The notes beneath the pieces were generated by a model that worked only from the letters and a program-made list of their open reading frames with translations, was not told the origin of the DNA and made no database searches. DNA of 64,000 bases from Sisyra terminalis (taxonomy: Eukaryota; Arthropoda; Insecta; Neuroptera; Sisyridae), in assembly GCA_958496175.1 (NCBI GenBank), contig OY292278.1, positions 31,992,001-32,056,000 of the forward strand, read 5' to 3'. This document shows, piece after piece, positions 13,107 to 26,257 of this stretch; the stretch's first letter is position 1, and every line of letters begins with the position of its first letter. The position numbers were made by a program, and so were the translations under genes.

Positions 13107-13243
13107 ATATTGTAACAGAAAGGGACAAAGTCTGTCTCTCTCTTTGTGCCATACCGGCACGCGATTGGCTGAGTGACTTCCATCTCTCTCCCACCAATGC
13201 GAATGTACATATAGATTGTTCTTGAAACATCTAGTAGGTAGTG

Positions 13244-13260
13244 GAACGTTCGCGAACATT
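13244..13260 (+). promoter_or_regulatory. Heat-shock-element-like array in the LTR
   Basis: GAACGTTCGCGAACATT has three perfect alternating nGAAn/nTTCn units and most of a fourth, 29 bases before the TATA box. This is the binding pattern of heat-shock factor; function is inference. Confidence 0.55.
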
Positions 13261-13288
13261 GGATTATCCTAGAATGTTGGGTTGCGGG

Positions 13289-13295
13289 TATATAA
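13289..13295 (+). promoter_or_regulatory. TATA box of the solo LTR
   Basis: TATATAA in the context GCGGGTATATAAGGCGC, about 30 bases before ACAGTTC. Confidence 0.6.
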
Positions 13296-13724
13296 GGCGC
13301 TCAGTCAAGCCAGTTGACAGTTCTGTATAGAAATTCAGTTGTGAATTTCCGTTACAACAAAACAAAGCGATTACAAAGCGATTTTTAGTGTGATTTGAAT
13401 TAAAAGTGATTATTGCCATTTATTTCCAAATTGTGATTCAATTTGTGATTATTTATTTCCAAAAGAAATTAAAAGAACGAATAAACGCCATCTCAATACA
13501 GTTTTGAGACATCACATTACAATATTATACAAACAGTACTATACAGAGCTTTCGATTTCGATAGGTGTCGGTACTTAAATGGAGTCTTCATTTAGTTTCA
13601 TTTTTGGCAAAATCTTACTAAAATTACGTACATGAGCTTTCGGAAGCGATCGGCGTGGTAGATCGGCGTAATAAAAAAATAAATTTACTACTAGCTACCC
13701 ATGAAATATTCACAACCAACACTG

Positions 13725-14790
13725 ACACAACTGACTGAATAGCCGAATAGATTTAAAATGACCAAATGAAATCCTGGTATAACTATTCAGGAGGACAATT
13801 TTAAAAGGTACGATTGAAAAAGTATAGTTAATAGAGGAAATTCAGCATTTTAACGTTCGGTAAGTGAAGCTCTGATTTTACTCGATAATAGTGATATATG
13901 CAAAATACTCTGCACCCAGTGGCGGTCAATAAAGTAACACTTGTCTCGGTACCAGGACATTTTGGTATCAAAGGTAACGAAAAGACAAATGAGCTAACAA
14001 AGGCAAACTCAAATATGCTATTTATAAGTTCAGAACCTACTATAGATGTGCCGATGTCCGAAACAGTAAATTGAATAGCCGAATGGGCTAAAAATGAGCA
14101 AGTAAAATCCTGGAATAACTACTCAAGAGACCAATTTTCAAAGGTAACGAAACCTTTGAAAGACTATAATTAAATACTTCTAAATCTAAGACAAAGATAA
14201 CGAAAAGGCAAATGGGCTTACAAAGGCAAACTCAAGTATGCTATTTATAGGTCCAGAACCTACTATAGGTGTACGGATGTCCAAAACAGTAAATCGAATA
14301 GCTGAGTGGATTAAAAATGAGCAAATTAAATCCTGGAATAACTACTCAGGAGGTGAACTCTTAAAGCTAATGATAAAGAAACTTTTTAAAGATTTTAATT
14401 AAAAACTTCTAAACCTAAAAAGAAAGGATATTAGAATGCAATTAGGCCTGTTTACAGGACTCTGGAACCTCAAAATGAATCTTTACACTATAGGAAAAAA
14501 ATACTTAATCAAGTGCATCCAGGAAATGCAGTAGGAGAAAGGAATCTGCCTCTCACGTACTATTCGAATCCCCAGCTATGACTCAAAGCCTACTCAGATC
14601 TCTTGGGTCACCTGGACATGAATTGGAAAATGCTTATAAAGATCTAGTTGTATGTGTACTGAGATTTATCTCAGAAGCAAACCTGACTAATTGAAACTAG
14701 TAACAAAGCTAGGGCATCAATAGTTCTTTTAAGAAGCAGCGCAGAGGAAAGATCCCCAGAACTGTGAGGAACAAGAAGAATGTAATTATG
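13725..14790 (+). pseudogene. Non-LTR retrotransposon 3' end with internal duplications
   Basis: Same LINE family as 190-830. It contains the RNase H stretch (PGHFGIKGNEKTNELTKANS) twice, at about 13967 and 14194, as a ~226-bp direct repeat, and the AATAGCCGAATRG...AACTACTCAGGAGG segment three times (about 13740, 14070, 14300). Many stops. The tail ends near TAACAAAG...GTTCTTTTAAGA, as in the copy at 190-830. Confidence 0.65.
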
Positions 14791-15147
14791 TTGTTATGAA
14801 TTTTGAACCATACTCGCGATAAACTGGTTTCCAAAGTCAATTTTAGATTAGTAAGCTTAAGTAAATATTTACATAGTTTTATGAATAGTATTTATTCATT
14901 CATGATTCTGACGTAATATATAATACGGGAACTGGTAAATGATACGTTTTTAGTAGAAAATCTAACACAAAATTTCAAAACAAGTTTTAATTTTAAACCA
15001 GTGATATAACCATGCTTAATATAATTGACTTTCTGCCGTTTAGTGAGAAAATTTTTAATGTCAAATTAATAAAAATCAATGGATTACTAAGCAAAATATC
15101 TGTATATCCCATTTCGAATATCATTTAAGTTTTCAATTTTTTACCGC

Positions 15148-15417
15148 TTAGAAAATGTAACAATTAACAGTTTTTCTTATGCAGAAGTTTTGGATTATTG
15201 GGTAGCAGAATAAAGTTTCCTCTATTGACAATTCTTGGAAGTTTATTAATTGGGTCGACCAAGATTGATTAAGAATATTTGGCAGCTCTTCGATTGTTCG
15301 ACATGGATTTGGATTCACTTCTTTCTTTAACATCTTATAGTTTAAAGCTTTTATCATTCTTGGTTGATACAAAGTGGAAAATTGAAAATTATTGATTTTG
15401 AACTTAAAGTGACTCAT
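15148..15417 (-). pseudogene. Possible mariner-like transposase C-terminal fragment
   Basis: The 89-residue frame contains KALNYKMLKKEVNPNPCRTI then EELPNILNQSW, resembling the end of DDE transposases (DYxLWGxLKxxVxxxPCRTIEELKxxI). No catalytic acid or inverted ends identified. Confidence 0.35.
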
Positions 15418-16138
15418 TTGGAATTAACAAACACTTAATGCACTTGGATAAAAATTGAAAATGTTTTTGTTCACGACTTAGTGGTACTACCCTGTAAAAC
15501 TCAAAAAACTTACAAATCGAATTTGTATTCCTTCAAACATTTCCCTTATCAATTCAAAATAAATTTTAGAATAATATATATTTTTTAATCTTTTACTAGT
15601 TAACAAGTTACTCTAATCATAAGATATCTTTTGTACGACTTTGACATAACTTTTAAGGCGGTAAATGGCACTTGCTTGTCTATAGGTTCAGAAACTATAT
15701 TATTTTCCGGTCACCTCAATACTTTAAATTCAGAAAACTTTTCTTTTCCAAGAGAGAAAAGCTTTTAAAATGAAAGAAATAATTTAAAGGTTCAGAGATT
15801 TAATGGCTATCATATTCATGAACAAATACGTGTCCATTCTCTATACTTTATCAGTTTTATCGTAAGATTAAACTATGAATTTGTAGCCTTGAAAGGTGGT
15901 TTAAATCAAGCTCTGTTTGTCAAATCCAAAAATTACTTGTAATTAGATTAGATTAATAAATTTAAATTAAATAGCATTGAAATTAATCTGATAATGAATG
16001 ATAGGCTTTGATTACATGCAATAGAGATTGCAATAGAGAATTAGATTGAATCTTCTAAAAAGTAGGTACAAGGTAATGTATAGATATAGATACATACGTA
16101 GGCGCATTAAATTTTGTTTAGGCCTAATAATAACTGTA

Positions 16139-16441
16139 CACTGATAGAAGGATTTTTTTGTATTTAATAAATCAATTTATTAAAAACTTTTTCCGCTATT
16201 TTTTTGAGTAAAAGAAATATTTTTTTACTATTAACAACATTTATTAGTATGCAATGGATCTCTTTATCTCTAATAAATCATTTATTAAATATTAATAAAT
16301 ATTTGGTTGGCACAAAGAAATAGCCGTTAATAAATGATTTATTAACTGTTAATAAATATTTGTTAAAGACCGATCCTCTAACAAATCATTTATTAACTAT
16401 TAACAAATCTTTTTAAATACAAAAAAATCCTTCTATCAGTG
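16139..16441. mobile_element. Tc1/mariner-type MITE flanked by TA
   Basis: 303 bp with near-perfect 30-bp inverted ends starting CACTGATAGAAGGATTTTTT, flanked by TA at 16137-16138 and 16442-16443. The interior repeats an AATAAATCATTTATTAA unit three to four times about every 60-65 bases. No transposase. Confidence 0.82.
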
Positions 16442-16443
16442 TA

Positions 16444-19400
16444 CGGTGGTAAATCATAACATTAACATTTTCCACCAAGAAATAAAAAAATAAATACAAA
16501 TAAGCCTTTTCTTTAAGAAAGTTGGTGCTAAATAGCCATAGTAGACAATGTATGCCCTCCCCTAAAGTGTACTGATCGAAAATATAGCAAAACAACTACA
16601 TAAATTTGCAAAACAAGCGAATCTAACAAAATGATAAACTCATCATAAAATTAAAACAAATCTCCACGAAAAATCGATTTGTATAATTATTTTTCCATTA
16701 TGGTATCGAAAATGTTGGGAAACCCATTAAACCCAAAAAAGAACACTCCATGTCGATCATTCCATGGGTTTCCCAAAGATTTCAGTGACGTATCGTAAAA
16801 ATGGTTAGGAAAATACCCTTTTTTAAGAGATCATTTTTATTGGACATAATGAGAGGTTAATTTTTCCATTAGACATACGATTTTCCAATTAACACGTTGA
16901 TTATTCGTTTTTTTTTTCAATTAAAACACTATTATGTAAGAACGGTAACCTGAGGGTGCTACAATTTTCTAAATAATTAAACTTAGTCTAATTAAACTAA
17001 GTCGTTCGAAACCAGTTTTTATCACATATGGTGCGAAATAGCGTTGTAGTAATTTGATACAGCATTGTCCACACTGCTAATTTTTTAACTCTTCTGGAAA
17101 GTGAATGTCAGCCGATAATGTCTAATAACCGCTTATGAGTTTCAATTACATATTTACTGTCTTATTTTACTGTCTTAATTTCAAAATCATATATATAAAT
17201 TGGCTATCTTGCCGTGCGTTCGTGCAGAATGGGCTATGCGCATGTGCTCTGTTATCTCCACTTACGCATTCAAAACGTTGGTAAGGGTACTCACTCATTA
17301 ATGTATTTATTTGTGAATACGTATTTCTTTCACTACGATTTTCAGGTTTACAATATGTGAAAGCCAAAAAACTTAATGCTTACTTATAAACTTAACCATT
17401 TGCAGATATCAGAGTTTAAATTTTTAAGCAGATCCTAAGTTTTTGTTTCTAATAATAAATCAACTTTGTTGTATATTAAGCAGTAATAACGTTTCGCTTT
17501 TAACGGACTTTAATTGATTATTAAATTTGAAATTACGATTGTTTATTAAACGTTATCCCTTACAACCTTTGCTACCGTTTTTCACTTTTATGGGAGAAAT
17601 TTTCAAAAACCCTTTCTTATTATATATCTGCATCGTATAAGGAAAACACTTTCCAAATTTCGATACAAATCGACACAAATGTGCACTTATATTTGAAAAT
17701 ACAATGTAAAACGAAAAAAAATAATGGCCTTTATGTTAATTAACATGACTAAAAAGCTATTTGATTTCGCACATTTGGACGTTGTACATACAAAATTGTT
17801 GGAAATAGGTGAAAAGCGTGGAAGTAAATTCGAATATTTTATTTATTTTCAATAACAATAATTAATTTTCTAATTGTTCTAAATACCGAATAAAAGTTAC
17901 TATGGAAGATTTATATTTGCATTGACAATGAAATATATGGCAAAAAGTTGCTACCTTAATGCTTTTCAGCCGAATATATAATTACTCCAGATCACAACCA
18001 TTGGTTCATAAAAAAATAATTTTAAAAAGTTTGATTGTTGAAAAATGAACCAAAATTTAAAATCGCCTATTTGGTATAAGTACTACATAAGTATTAAACT
18101 TTCATACTAATTTAGTGAAATGGCGTTATTTAAAATGTTGTTATTAAAGTGATATAAAAATAACACTTATATTTCATTTCTTAATATAATTTTAGATAAA
18201 CTTTTTTTTATTTTAACAACACTGATTATTAAATTTCAAACTTTGATTGTTGATTAACTCTACATTATCTCATACTAAACATTTTATTGAGATAAAACCT
18301 TTAGTTGCGAATGCCAACGGGCAACTACTATTTAACTATATAATAATAATTTTGTAGACTTCATAATATCTTCAATTTCGAAAATTCGTCTTTTTTAAGA
18401 CCCAAAGGCTACTGTTGTTAAATAAATATGAAGAATTAGAATTTAATCGTTGGCCCAATGTTCAAAATTTGCATTGCTACAAATCAAATCAAATCAAAAT
18501 TTCATCAAAAATTAGCAAATTTTTGAATATTGTTCAATAAATTAAAAAAAAAAAAATATTATTATTCAAAGGTAAAACTTCATTATAAAACAGCTGGAAG
18601 TCATGTTTCATAAGATTTCATTCGAATTAATTGCTCAATTATAATTCATGATTTCTCAGTGACTTTGAAAAAATATTTCCAAAAACCAAAAAAAAATAAA
18701 ATGAACATTACGATTTAAATAGATTTTACTGTATTTAAAAGTGTGTACTAAATGTACTCAACGTAAAGTGTGTAAGTCATACGAAAACTTCCGGAATTTC
18801 AATAAAAAATGGAAGGAAAAAATAACGTTAAGAAACATTGAAGAAATGGAGGAATTTAAAAAATCACTTCCACCTATTTGAATTTAAGAAAAATTAGAAA
18901 TTTGCCGCCTTCACATACGTACGATACAATGAATGGGAATCCAAACGGAACAGTGAGAAACAGAGAACAGATAAACGATAAAAAAAGACAAGGAAATTTT
19001 TCAATTGCTTATTTCCGCTGTTGAAATTGGAGATTTTTTTTTCATTCACTTCTAAAGATTACTAAGGCAGTTGATGATATATTATATTAGTCACAATTTT
19101 CCGATATTAAAGTAGGTGTGATATACCGATTTTGGAAGTATTTGTTTAATAAAATGGGATAATAGTACCTGATAAGCTAAAAGTCAATACAAAATTTATA
19201 ATTTTAAATGATATTTTTCCAATTTACCAATTTTAAAAAAAAAATAAAACGAAATTTTTGTATCATACAAACTAATTTAAAAGAACATATAAATTATAGA
19301 TTTTATGTTAAGGGGTTATATGCAGCTAGATTTTCCATTTTTTTTTTTGTATTTTGAGAACCTTCAGGAGATCTACAGTGTATATAAGAAGTGTATATAA

Positions 19401-19738
19401 ATATGTTTACATGATCTGCCATTAGTAGCTTGAAAGTAGATACTATCTGAATAATTAAAACTTGTATCAGTTAAATAAAATCCCTTATCCCTTTCTATAA
19501 AGAAACATTAAAGAAAACATCTTCTTTAGGCCTTACAACTGAGTATAATTTCTTAAAAGGATAGAAAGTTCACTACTTCCTTGAAAATAAGTCCTCTTTC
19601 TTCCCGAAAAACACGGAAATCTTTTTATATAGATAGCAGAATTTTGAACGCTTCCTCAGAGTTCTCGTAGAGTTCTTTTGAAAAATGGGTTATTCTTGGT
19701 TTTAAATAATTTAATAAGCCTCAAACAAATGAAACGAG
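16444..19738. other. Intronic AT-rich DNA, nothing recognised
   Basis: Contains short homopolymer and (CAAAT)n patches near 18480; no gene or clear mobile element. Confidence 0.45.
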
Positions 19739-19902
19739 CTAATTTCGAGTCGGCGACCAACAAAAACTATTGAAATATTCAAAAATAATAGTAAAAAAAA
19801 TATGTATAAAATTCACACTAGTATTGCACTTTAACTGTCGTTATGTTATACGTTTAAGCAATAATTTATGTGTTTGATTCTTTGCACCGACTCGAAATTA
19901 TT
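19739..19902. mobile_element. Short TIR element
   Basis: CTAATTTCGAGTCGG and its mirrored CCGACTCGAAATTA are about 165 bp apart around an AT-rich, non-coding interior. Confidence 0.45.
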
Positions 19903-19959
19903 TAGTTTCATTGATTTGAGAATTAGGTATTAGATTGAGTAGGATTGTGGTACAAGTAG

Positions 19960-20170
19960 TTTTTATACAAGTCATTATCGAGGAACGTCTTATTCTATAT
20001 TTTGTTTCCAACTTAATTTGCAAACAAATCGGCCATAATGAAAATTTAGCAATAAAAGATAAATTAAATGATGCCAAACTTATATTAACAACAAAATTAT
20101 AAACAAATTCATGAATTGAACTGAAAAAAAAGGAATGAAACGTTGCCAGATAGTGACTTATATAAAAGCT
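19960..20170. repeat. ~200-bp MITE family, copy 2
   Basis: Shares CATAATGAAAATTTAGC, AACTTATATTAACAACAAAA and AACGTTGCCAGAT with copy 1. The 143-residue ORF across it is an artefact of the repeat. Confidence 0.6.
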
Positions 20171-20398
20171 AATTGCTAATGTGCTAAAACTAACCAGGCC
20201 AACACAAATAGAACCATCGGTTCTAATTTTGGTTAAAAAAGTTTTAATTTTTTTAATCCTTACATATAAAATGATAGTCCAATCCTTTATTTGTACATTA
20301 TTCAAAACCATTTGATAGATTTTCATCAATTTTTAGCATATTAGCTTTTAGGTGATCGAGTAGAGCGGTAAGCGAACGTGTAATAAGCGCAAATAGTT

Positions 20399-20628
20399 AT
20401 TTTCGATACATATGCGTAAAGTGAGGTTTTCTAGTAGGATGAAATTGATGCACGAGCTGAAGGGACTGATCATACACAACGAGATCGAGTGCACTGTGTA
20501 CCGCCACGAGGCCGCCAGGCGAGTGGGGGTAGGAACACGAGATCAAGTTGTGTAAGATCAGTTCCTTTAGCAAGTGTCTCAACTTCGTCCTACTAGATAC
20601 CTCACTTTAAGCATAAGTATCGAACAAA
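20399..20628. repeat. Foldback element with GC-rich centre
   Basis: 230 bp. Outer arms (TCGATACATATGCGTAAAGT and mirrored TCGATACTTATGCTTAAAGT) pair over about 70 bases through CTAGTAGGA and ACTGATC. An inner pair ATACACAACGAGATC/GATCAAGTTGTGTA follows. The loop is unusually GC-rich (CCGCCACGAGGCCGCCAGGC). Confidence 0.65.
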
Positions 20629-20630
20629 AT

Positions 20631-20976
20631 TTTTTGTAACGACTGCTTCTAAAGTTCAACAGAAACAGATTGAGAAATTAATTATTGTTATTTATATATG
20701 AAAAATTTCAACTCTATAGTAAGAATAATTTATAGAAAAATTATGAATAAAAACAACATTTTAGTTTAAACTACAGTCTAAATAATTACCTACATTAATT
20801 ATTTCTTATCAAAGTTTATTTAGGTATCAATTTATTTTACTTTTTCGCACTGTTATTTACTTTTGCGCACGGTTTCTCTACTTTCACGCACGCTTGTCAC
20901 CACGATGAGAAAACGGCTTTTTACCCCCGCCACACAACGCACGAAAGTTCAACTTTAGAAGCAGTCGTTACAAAAA
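20631..20976. mobile_element. TIR element with TTTTTGTAACGACTGCTTC ends
   Basis: 346 bp with inverted ends identical over at least 26 bases (TTTTTGTAACGACTGCTTCT then AAAGTT). It directly abuts the foldback at 20399-20628. The right subterminal part holds CGCAC-rich motifs (TTGCGCACGG, CACGCACGC). No duplication identified. Confidence 0.65.
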
Positions 20977-23289
20977 GTTTATTCTTCCAAGAGGCGTTCG
21001 TTAAAATATGAAGGAGATTCGGTTTAGAACAACATTTTTTGAATCGCTGCTTTACTATAATATAATACTATAATATAAAATACGTTCAAAAATGAACAAC
21101 TTTGCTCTATAACAACGATTCATTTTTTGACCTATATTCGTCTATTGGCATCAATTTATATAGACACGCAAGAATGTATACAAAATTCCAACCCCATTAA
21201 AGTTTGGAAGGTAGGCCGAATTTAACTTGTAAGATTTGATAACATACAAATCAATCTAAAAATTCAAATAAAAAATAAATAATTTTTATTTAAATAAGAT
21301 AGAACTATTTTAAGGGATGGTTTGGAAAAAAAAATACAATTTTTAATGTTTTGCTAATATATTACAGAAATTGCATATTTTTATTTTATTTATAGTTACT
21401 CAAAATATTGGGAAAAGTAACAAACTTATATTTTGACCTTTATTTTTTCCGCATGTTAAAGAAATCAATGTTGCAACGATTTCAAGTTGAAACTACATTA
21501 CAAAATGATATACAAATTTCGAAACTATTCTAATTATACCCTTTAAACCTTACTATTTTGGCATCCAAAATCCGTCCCCATCATAAACAATCCAGAAATA
21601 CACAAATAAATCACGCAACAATGCAGTTTTTTAAAATGCCAAGTTTTTCCTAAAGCCATTTTTTTTTAAATAAATTATTTTATAACAAAAAAACCACCAT
21701 CTTTAACCAATATACTATCTATACAAAACATGACGTCAATTCTTTATTCATAAATTTTTACATTCGTAATGCACCTTAAGATATAAAAATTCCGTTAATA
21801 ATTCTTATAGTTATAAGTATATATCACAATTTTTCAAATGATTTATTAATGCGACAAATTAATATATTACCTAGAATATTCGCAATGTTCTCAGTTCCAT
21901 CCCCCTATTACTCCTTGTCGTGTATGCCCCAAAGTTCAAGGTTGATTTTTCATTTGACTTACATAAAGGCAAAAATCAAGAAGTTGGAAATTTTTAGTCA
22001 CGAAATCAATTTTTTAAAATTTCCTTGCCTATATTTTTTACATCGTTCAGATTTTGCTGCAGGGGTATTAGGGTAAATAGGGAAAATATTTCTTCAAGAC
22101 GTACTGAATCTGATTATTCTGGGCGTGATTTCATTTAAAACTATCCGCTTGGATGGAATCCAATCTTTATATCGCGCTATTTGAAAGTAAAATGATAATC
22201 ACATCCAAAAAATTACAATAGACTGTGTCTTTGTAGATTTAAAAATGCATTAGTGGTTGAAAAATGGAGAACAGATAAAATGTTACAGAATGCTTTTTAA
22301 AGTGTTTCTGAACATTTCTTTTCATTGGAAGTATAATTATTATATTTGTGATGACACTTTAGGTAAAGATTTTTCCACTGACCCAATTTCATTCATTCAT
22401 ATATAAATTATTGGTCTACATCTATACTATGAAATATAGTGTTTTTAAGTATAACTACGATTTTGCGGCCTGTTACACTGTCTTGTGAAAACCAGATTAA
22501 AATTTATATTTAATCGATATATTTTTCTCTACTTACAAAATATTTGTAGCAAATAATATTGTTCATAGGTATCTAAAATTTTCGAGTAATATTTTAATTG
22601 TTCCCTTAATTTGGTTGTGCACAATGGCGCTTAATGGTGCGCAAAGCACAAGTTCCCATTTATATTTATGTTAAAATTATTATAATTCAAACATTCTGAA
22701 TTATCGTATTGTCAGAAATTCCACTTAATAGTTTTCTCACCAAGCCAACCAAATTTTCAAAAAGCAATAAACTATATTATTTAAGAAGTTAAGAAGATTC
22801 TGCTTCAAATATTTCATTGCATCCCTAAAGTTTCAATTATGAAGATAGACTATATTTTCGCCCTAGTGACACAAGAGAACTGATTATTGTACATAAGTTC
22901 CAATAGTATAAAGAGTCTTAGAATTTGCTAAGGTTGTCCCATTTCGCATACTTCTACAGTAATTTCATTACTATGACAATGGGGATGATAAAGTGCATTG
23001 GGAAATTTTGTTTTCAAGTCAAAATATTTCTTTACATCTGTAACAAAAAAATTAACTATCATCTGAATTTTTCATGTTCGTGTTGATAATTGACGCTTAC
23101 ATATTATGCGTACTCAAAAAAATCTCTTATAGTATGAACGCTTGTTTATTGCAGGTATGATAGTTTTGGCAAAAAACAAACTGGAAATGTTTGAACTTTT
23201 GGAATTCCAAATCTGGCTTCCAACTAAATAGAACCAATTATTGTCTGTTGATTATAGACAAACTTAAGAAACCAAACATAGAGATCAGT
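20977..23289. other. Intronic AT-rich DNA, nothing recognised
   Basis: No supported feature. Confidence 0.45.
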
Positions 23290-23765
23290 GGCACTTTTAT
23301 CTATCGTGGCGCATAAATAACCAACAAGGAAGGTTCCGAACCAGAAATCCAGAAAAGAGAAGGATTGGGATGACAAAAGAAGCGTTCGGTAGTCTGGTTG
23401 AAATCTGAAAAGATCATAATATCCAGAAAATTACCAGGATAAAACTTCCTAAAACGTTGATATTACCCGCCGTAGCCTATGAGTCACAGTCTTGAACACT
23501 AAACATATCAGGTTCCAAGAAAATAAATACCGCAAAATACGACGCATTGAATAAACCACACCGTACGCAGGGAACTGAAAAGAAAGGAAACAGGAAAGGC
23601 TACTTCCAAAATCCAGAGGCGCATACTTAAATATTTCGATCACGTGATACAGAAGAATGGGATGGAAAAAATTGTAATCCCAAGGAATGTGAACGGCAGG
23701 AGAACAAGAAGCAGATTTCCTATTAGATTCTTAAACCAAATCAGAAATCTCACAATATGTAAGTA
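23290..23765 (+). pseudogene. Non-LTR retrotransposon reverse-transcriptase C-terminus, decayed
   Basis: In shifting frames one reads TKEAFGSLVEI, KLPKTLILPAVAYESQS, DALNKPHRTQGTEKK and a GRRTRSRFPIRFLNQIR equivalent. This matches the post-catalytic segment of L2/CR1-like endonuclease reverse transcriptases (L-x-FPVLLYGSETW...GRRRRGRPxxRWxDxI). Several frameshifts and stops. Confidence 0.5.
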
Positions 23766-24014
23766 GCGAAATTAATGAGAACTGTAAAGGATACAGAAGC
23801 ATAGAGAAGGCCTTTCAAAGTTTCAAAACCGACAATTTTCAACTGCAAGATACAAATACAAAAGAAGGTTTATTTTCCTTTAAATTAATATTAAATTATT
23901 GGTTCAATCGTCCATAATGTAATTAACAAAAAAATATTATGTTTAAAGGATAGTTTGCCGGGAAATCAAAACGGGATTTGGATCAAATTTGGCCAAAAAT
24001 TTGACCTTTTTAAG

Positions 24015-24165
24015 GAGTGAGTTTTCCTTATGAGCGGTAGTTTTCTCAACAAATTATGAAATAAGATCTTTAAGAAAATTGTAACAAAAACATTTTCGTC
24101 CTGTGTTTAATAGAACAATAACAATTGAATTTCAAAGGTTCGAAAAGGACAATTTTCAACAATCA
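24015..24165. repeat. Copy of the 308-bp-spaced repeat family
   Basis: GAGTGAGTTTTCCTTATGAG, TCGTCCTGTGTTTAATAGAA and AAAAGGACAATTTTCAAC match the spacer of the repeat at 11622-12017. Confidence 0.5.
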
Positions 24166-26257
24166 TTTTTACGATGCTCAAAATTGAGGAATATCTGAAA
24201 AAAGAGATAAATGGGTACCTACTTAATAGGGTTGTAGAATTATGAATACACCATAGGTTCCAAACTTTTAATAAACTCCTTTTACGAGAAAAAAACAATG
24301 TAGCGCCATCTTCCTTCTCGTAATAGTTGGTTGTAGCATTATTTTGGAACCTATTTTTTATTTTTATTTTATTTCATAAGATGGCAAAAATTTCATTATG
24401 GAGAGACATCTTTCAAGTGAAAGATGCAACCGTACCAAAAGCCATCGCTAAATAAACCACAGTAATAATATTTTTATACAATTTAACATACTTTAATAAA
24501 AATATAATTAAATATAATTGTAACAAATGTAGCTCCTCTCAAAAGCTCTAGCAATCCAGGAATACACAAACCTCTCTATCTCTCTTGCTCACTTAAACTA
24601 ACCTATTGGTACCTTTGCACCGATTTTTGGGTAGAAAATAAGAGTCGTACATGATATTTGTGTATATAACTTTTATAAATTGAGGATTACGTATTTTTTA
24701 CGTATTACTAATATTTTAACTCAGAAATTACATTTTGTCTATTGGTACCTTTGAGACAGTGTTTTCCAAAATGTGATAAGAGTTCCACATTTTGGCTGCC
24801 CCTGGTATAAGTTATTCAGACCACGGTTGAACACAGAAATAACAATTTTGCATTTTTAACGAGCAGTAAACAGGGAGTAAAAAGTTTGGGATACACTGCT
24901 ATAATATATGCAGTATTTAAAAGTAAATGGCAATTTTAAAAAATCATTACCAGTTATGATTTTTTTTTTGTTGTCAACAAATCAAAAATTAATGGAAGCA
25001 TTTATTTTCCTTCTTTTTTTGATCTACTAAACTCATTTATGGAGATATTTTTTCCAAGTACAACTAAAACGACTCCTAATTTGGGTGAATTCAATAATAA
25101 TGGTAATAAAATATTCAAATTAACATACACATATTACACTGGTAAGGAAATCTATTGAAAATTTCTCAACCAAGGATACTTTTCGAGGTAGAAAAACACG
25201 AACCGAACTTCCCACACGAAATTAACCATTGAAACTTTTCGCAAAGACCTTTACGCTATAAGGACCATCACATATCGGACCAATGCGGATATTTTAAATG
25301 TTTATAATTTTAGTACTTAAACGTCGACTAGAGGAAATTCGGAAGCAACTATAAAAATATTAATAATTTCCTCTAACCGAAGGTGCCAAATTACAAAAGT
25401 GGCGGTAGTCTACGAGGTTTGAATTAATGCGACCTTTTCGCAAATAGGTATTTTCGATTTGATATTTCGACTTAAATGACTCATAAGATATGGAAAATTT
25501 GTAGTTTACTTTTTCACTGTACATAATTGTATTTGTAACAGCTCATTAAATAATTTTCTCCGCATTTTCTAAATGTTATAATAAATATGGCTATTTTATC
25601 GTTAAACGGTTATTCTCTATTACTAATAATTTTTTAAACGATCTCGTCAATTTTTCAATAAAATTCGCCAAGTCCAATATAGCAAAATACAGTTAATTTG
25701 AACATTAAAAAAAAACCTTGCAATTAGATTAATTAACTTAGAGAGGTATTTGTGGATCGTCATGAATTTATTTTTGGTGCGGAATTTTTTGCCCATATGG
25801 ATGTTTTGACTGGAAATTCAAGTGGGAGGAGAGAATAAGTGGATGGGAAATGGCACAAGTTGAACACAGATAGCACTATTGAAACACGATCGACCTTGTT
25901 ATATATATTACATACATTTCTTTTATTTTCTATTTGTTTATTTTTTTAGGTTATTCGCGTTAACATATTCAAGTTTATGTATTTGTGTTAGAAACAAATA
26001 TTAAAATGCGCCTCAATTCGATAATACGTGCGTTATCGCTACTTTTGCACTTAATATGGGCCTGTTTATTGATATTTACTAAAAACAATACGTGGTTTAC
26101 GATGGTTCTTTTCGATATCAGAAGTTATTATTTACTCTTTCAAATAAAATGTATAAATATAAAATACGTGTTCAGCAGTAACGCTGCTGAAGAATCAAAG
26201 AATTGTAATAGCTATTTATATTTATTTCTTAAAAAAAAAACAGATTGAATATTCATA
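24166..26257. other. Intronic AT-rich DNA, nothing recognised
   Basis: No supported feature. Confidence 0.45.

Larger units (their letters stand above)
13111..13521 (+). mobile_element. Solo LTR (gypsy-like) with 4-bp duplication
   Basis: 411 bp beginning TGTAACAG and ending CATTACA, flanked by ATAT on both sides (13107-13110, 13522-13525). Internal order fits an LTR: enhancer-like GC-rich U3, TATATAA at 13289-13295, an initiator-like ACAGTT about 30 bases later, and AATAAA at 13480-13485. No primer-binding site or coding region follows, so only the recombined LTR remains. The superfamily is inferred from the ends and duplication length. Confidence 0.75.

Noticed and set aside
17480..17505. 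GCGAAACGTT on the minus strand as a hammerhead half
   Set aside because: No CTGANGA or stem II partner upstream on that strand.
19898..20329. 143-residue minus-strand ORF
   Set aside because: It overlaps a copy of the ~200-bp MITE family and has no domain-like composition; open by chance.
26185..26215. CTGAAGA near 26192
   Set aside because: No GAAA strand or pairing helices follow.
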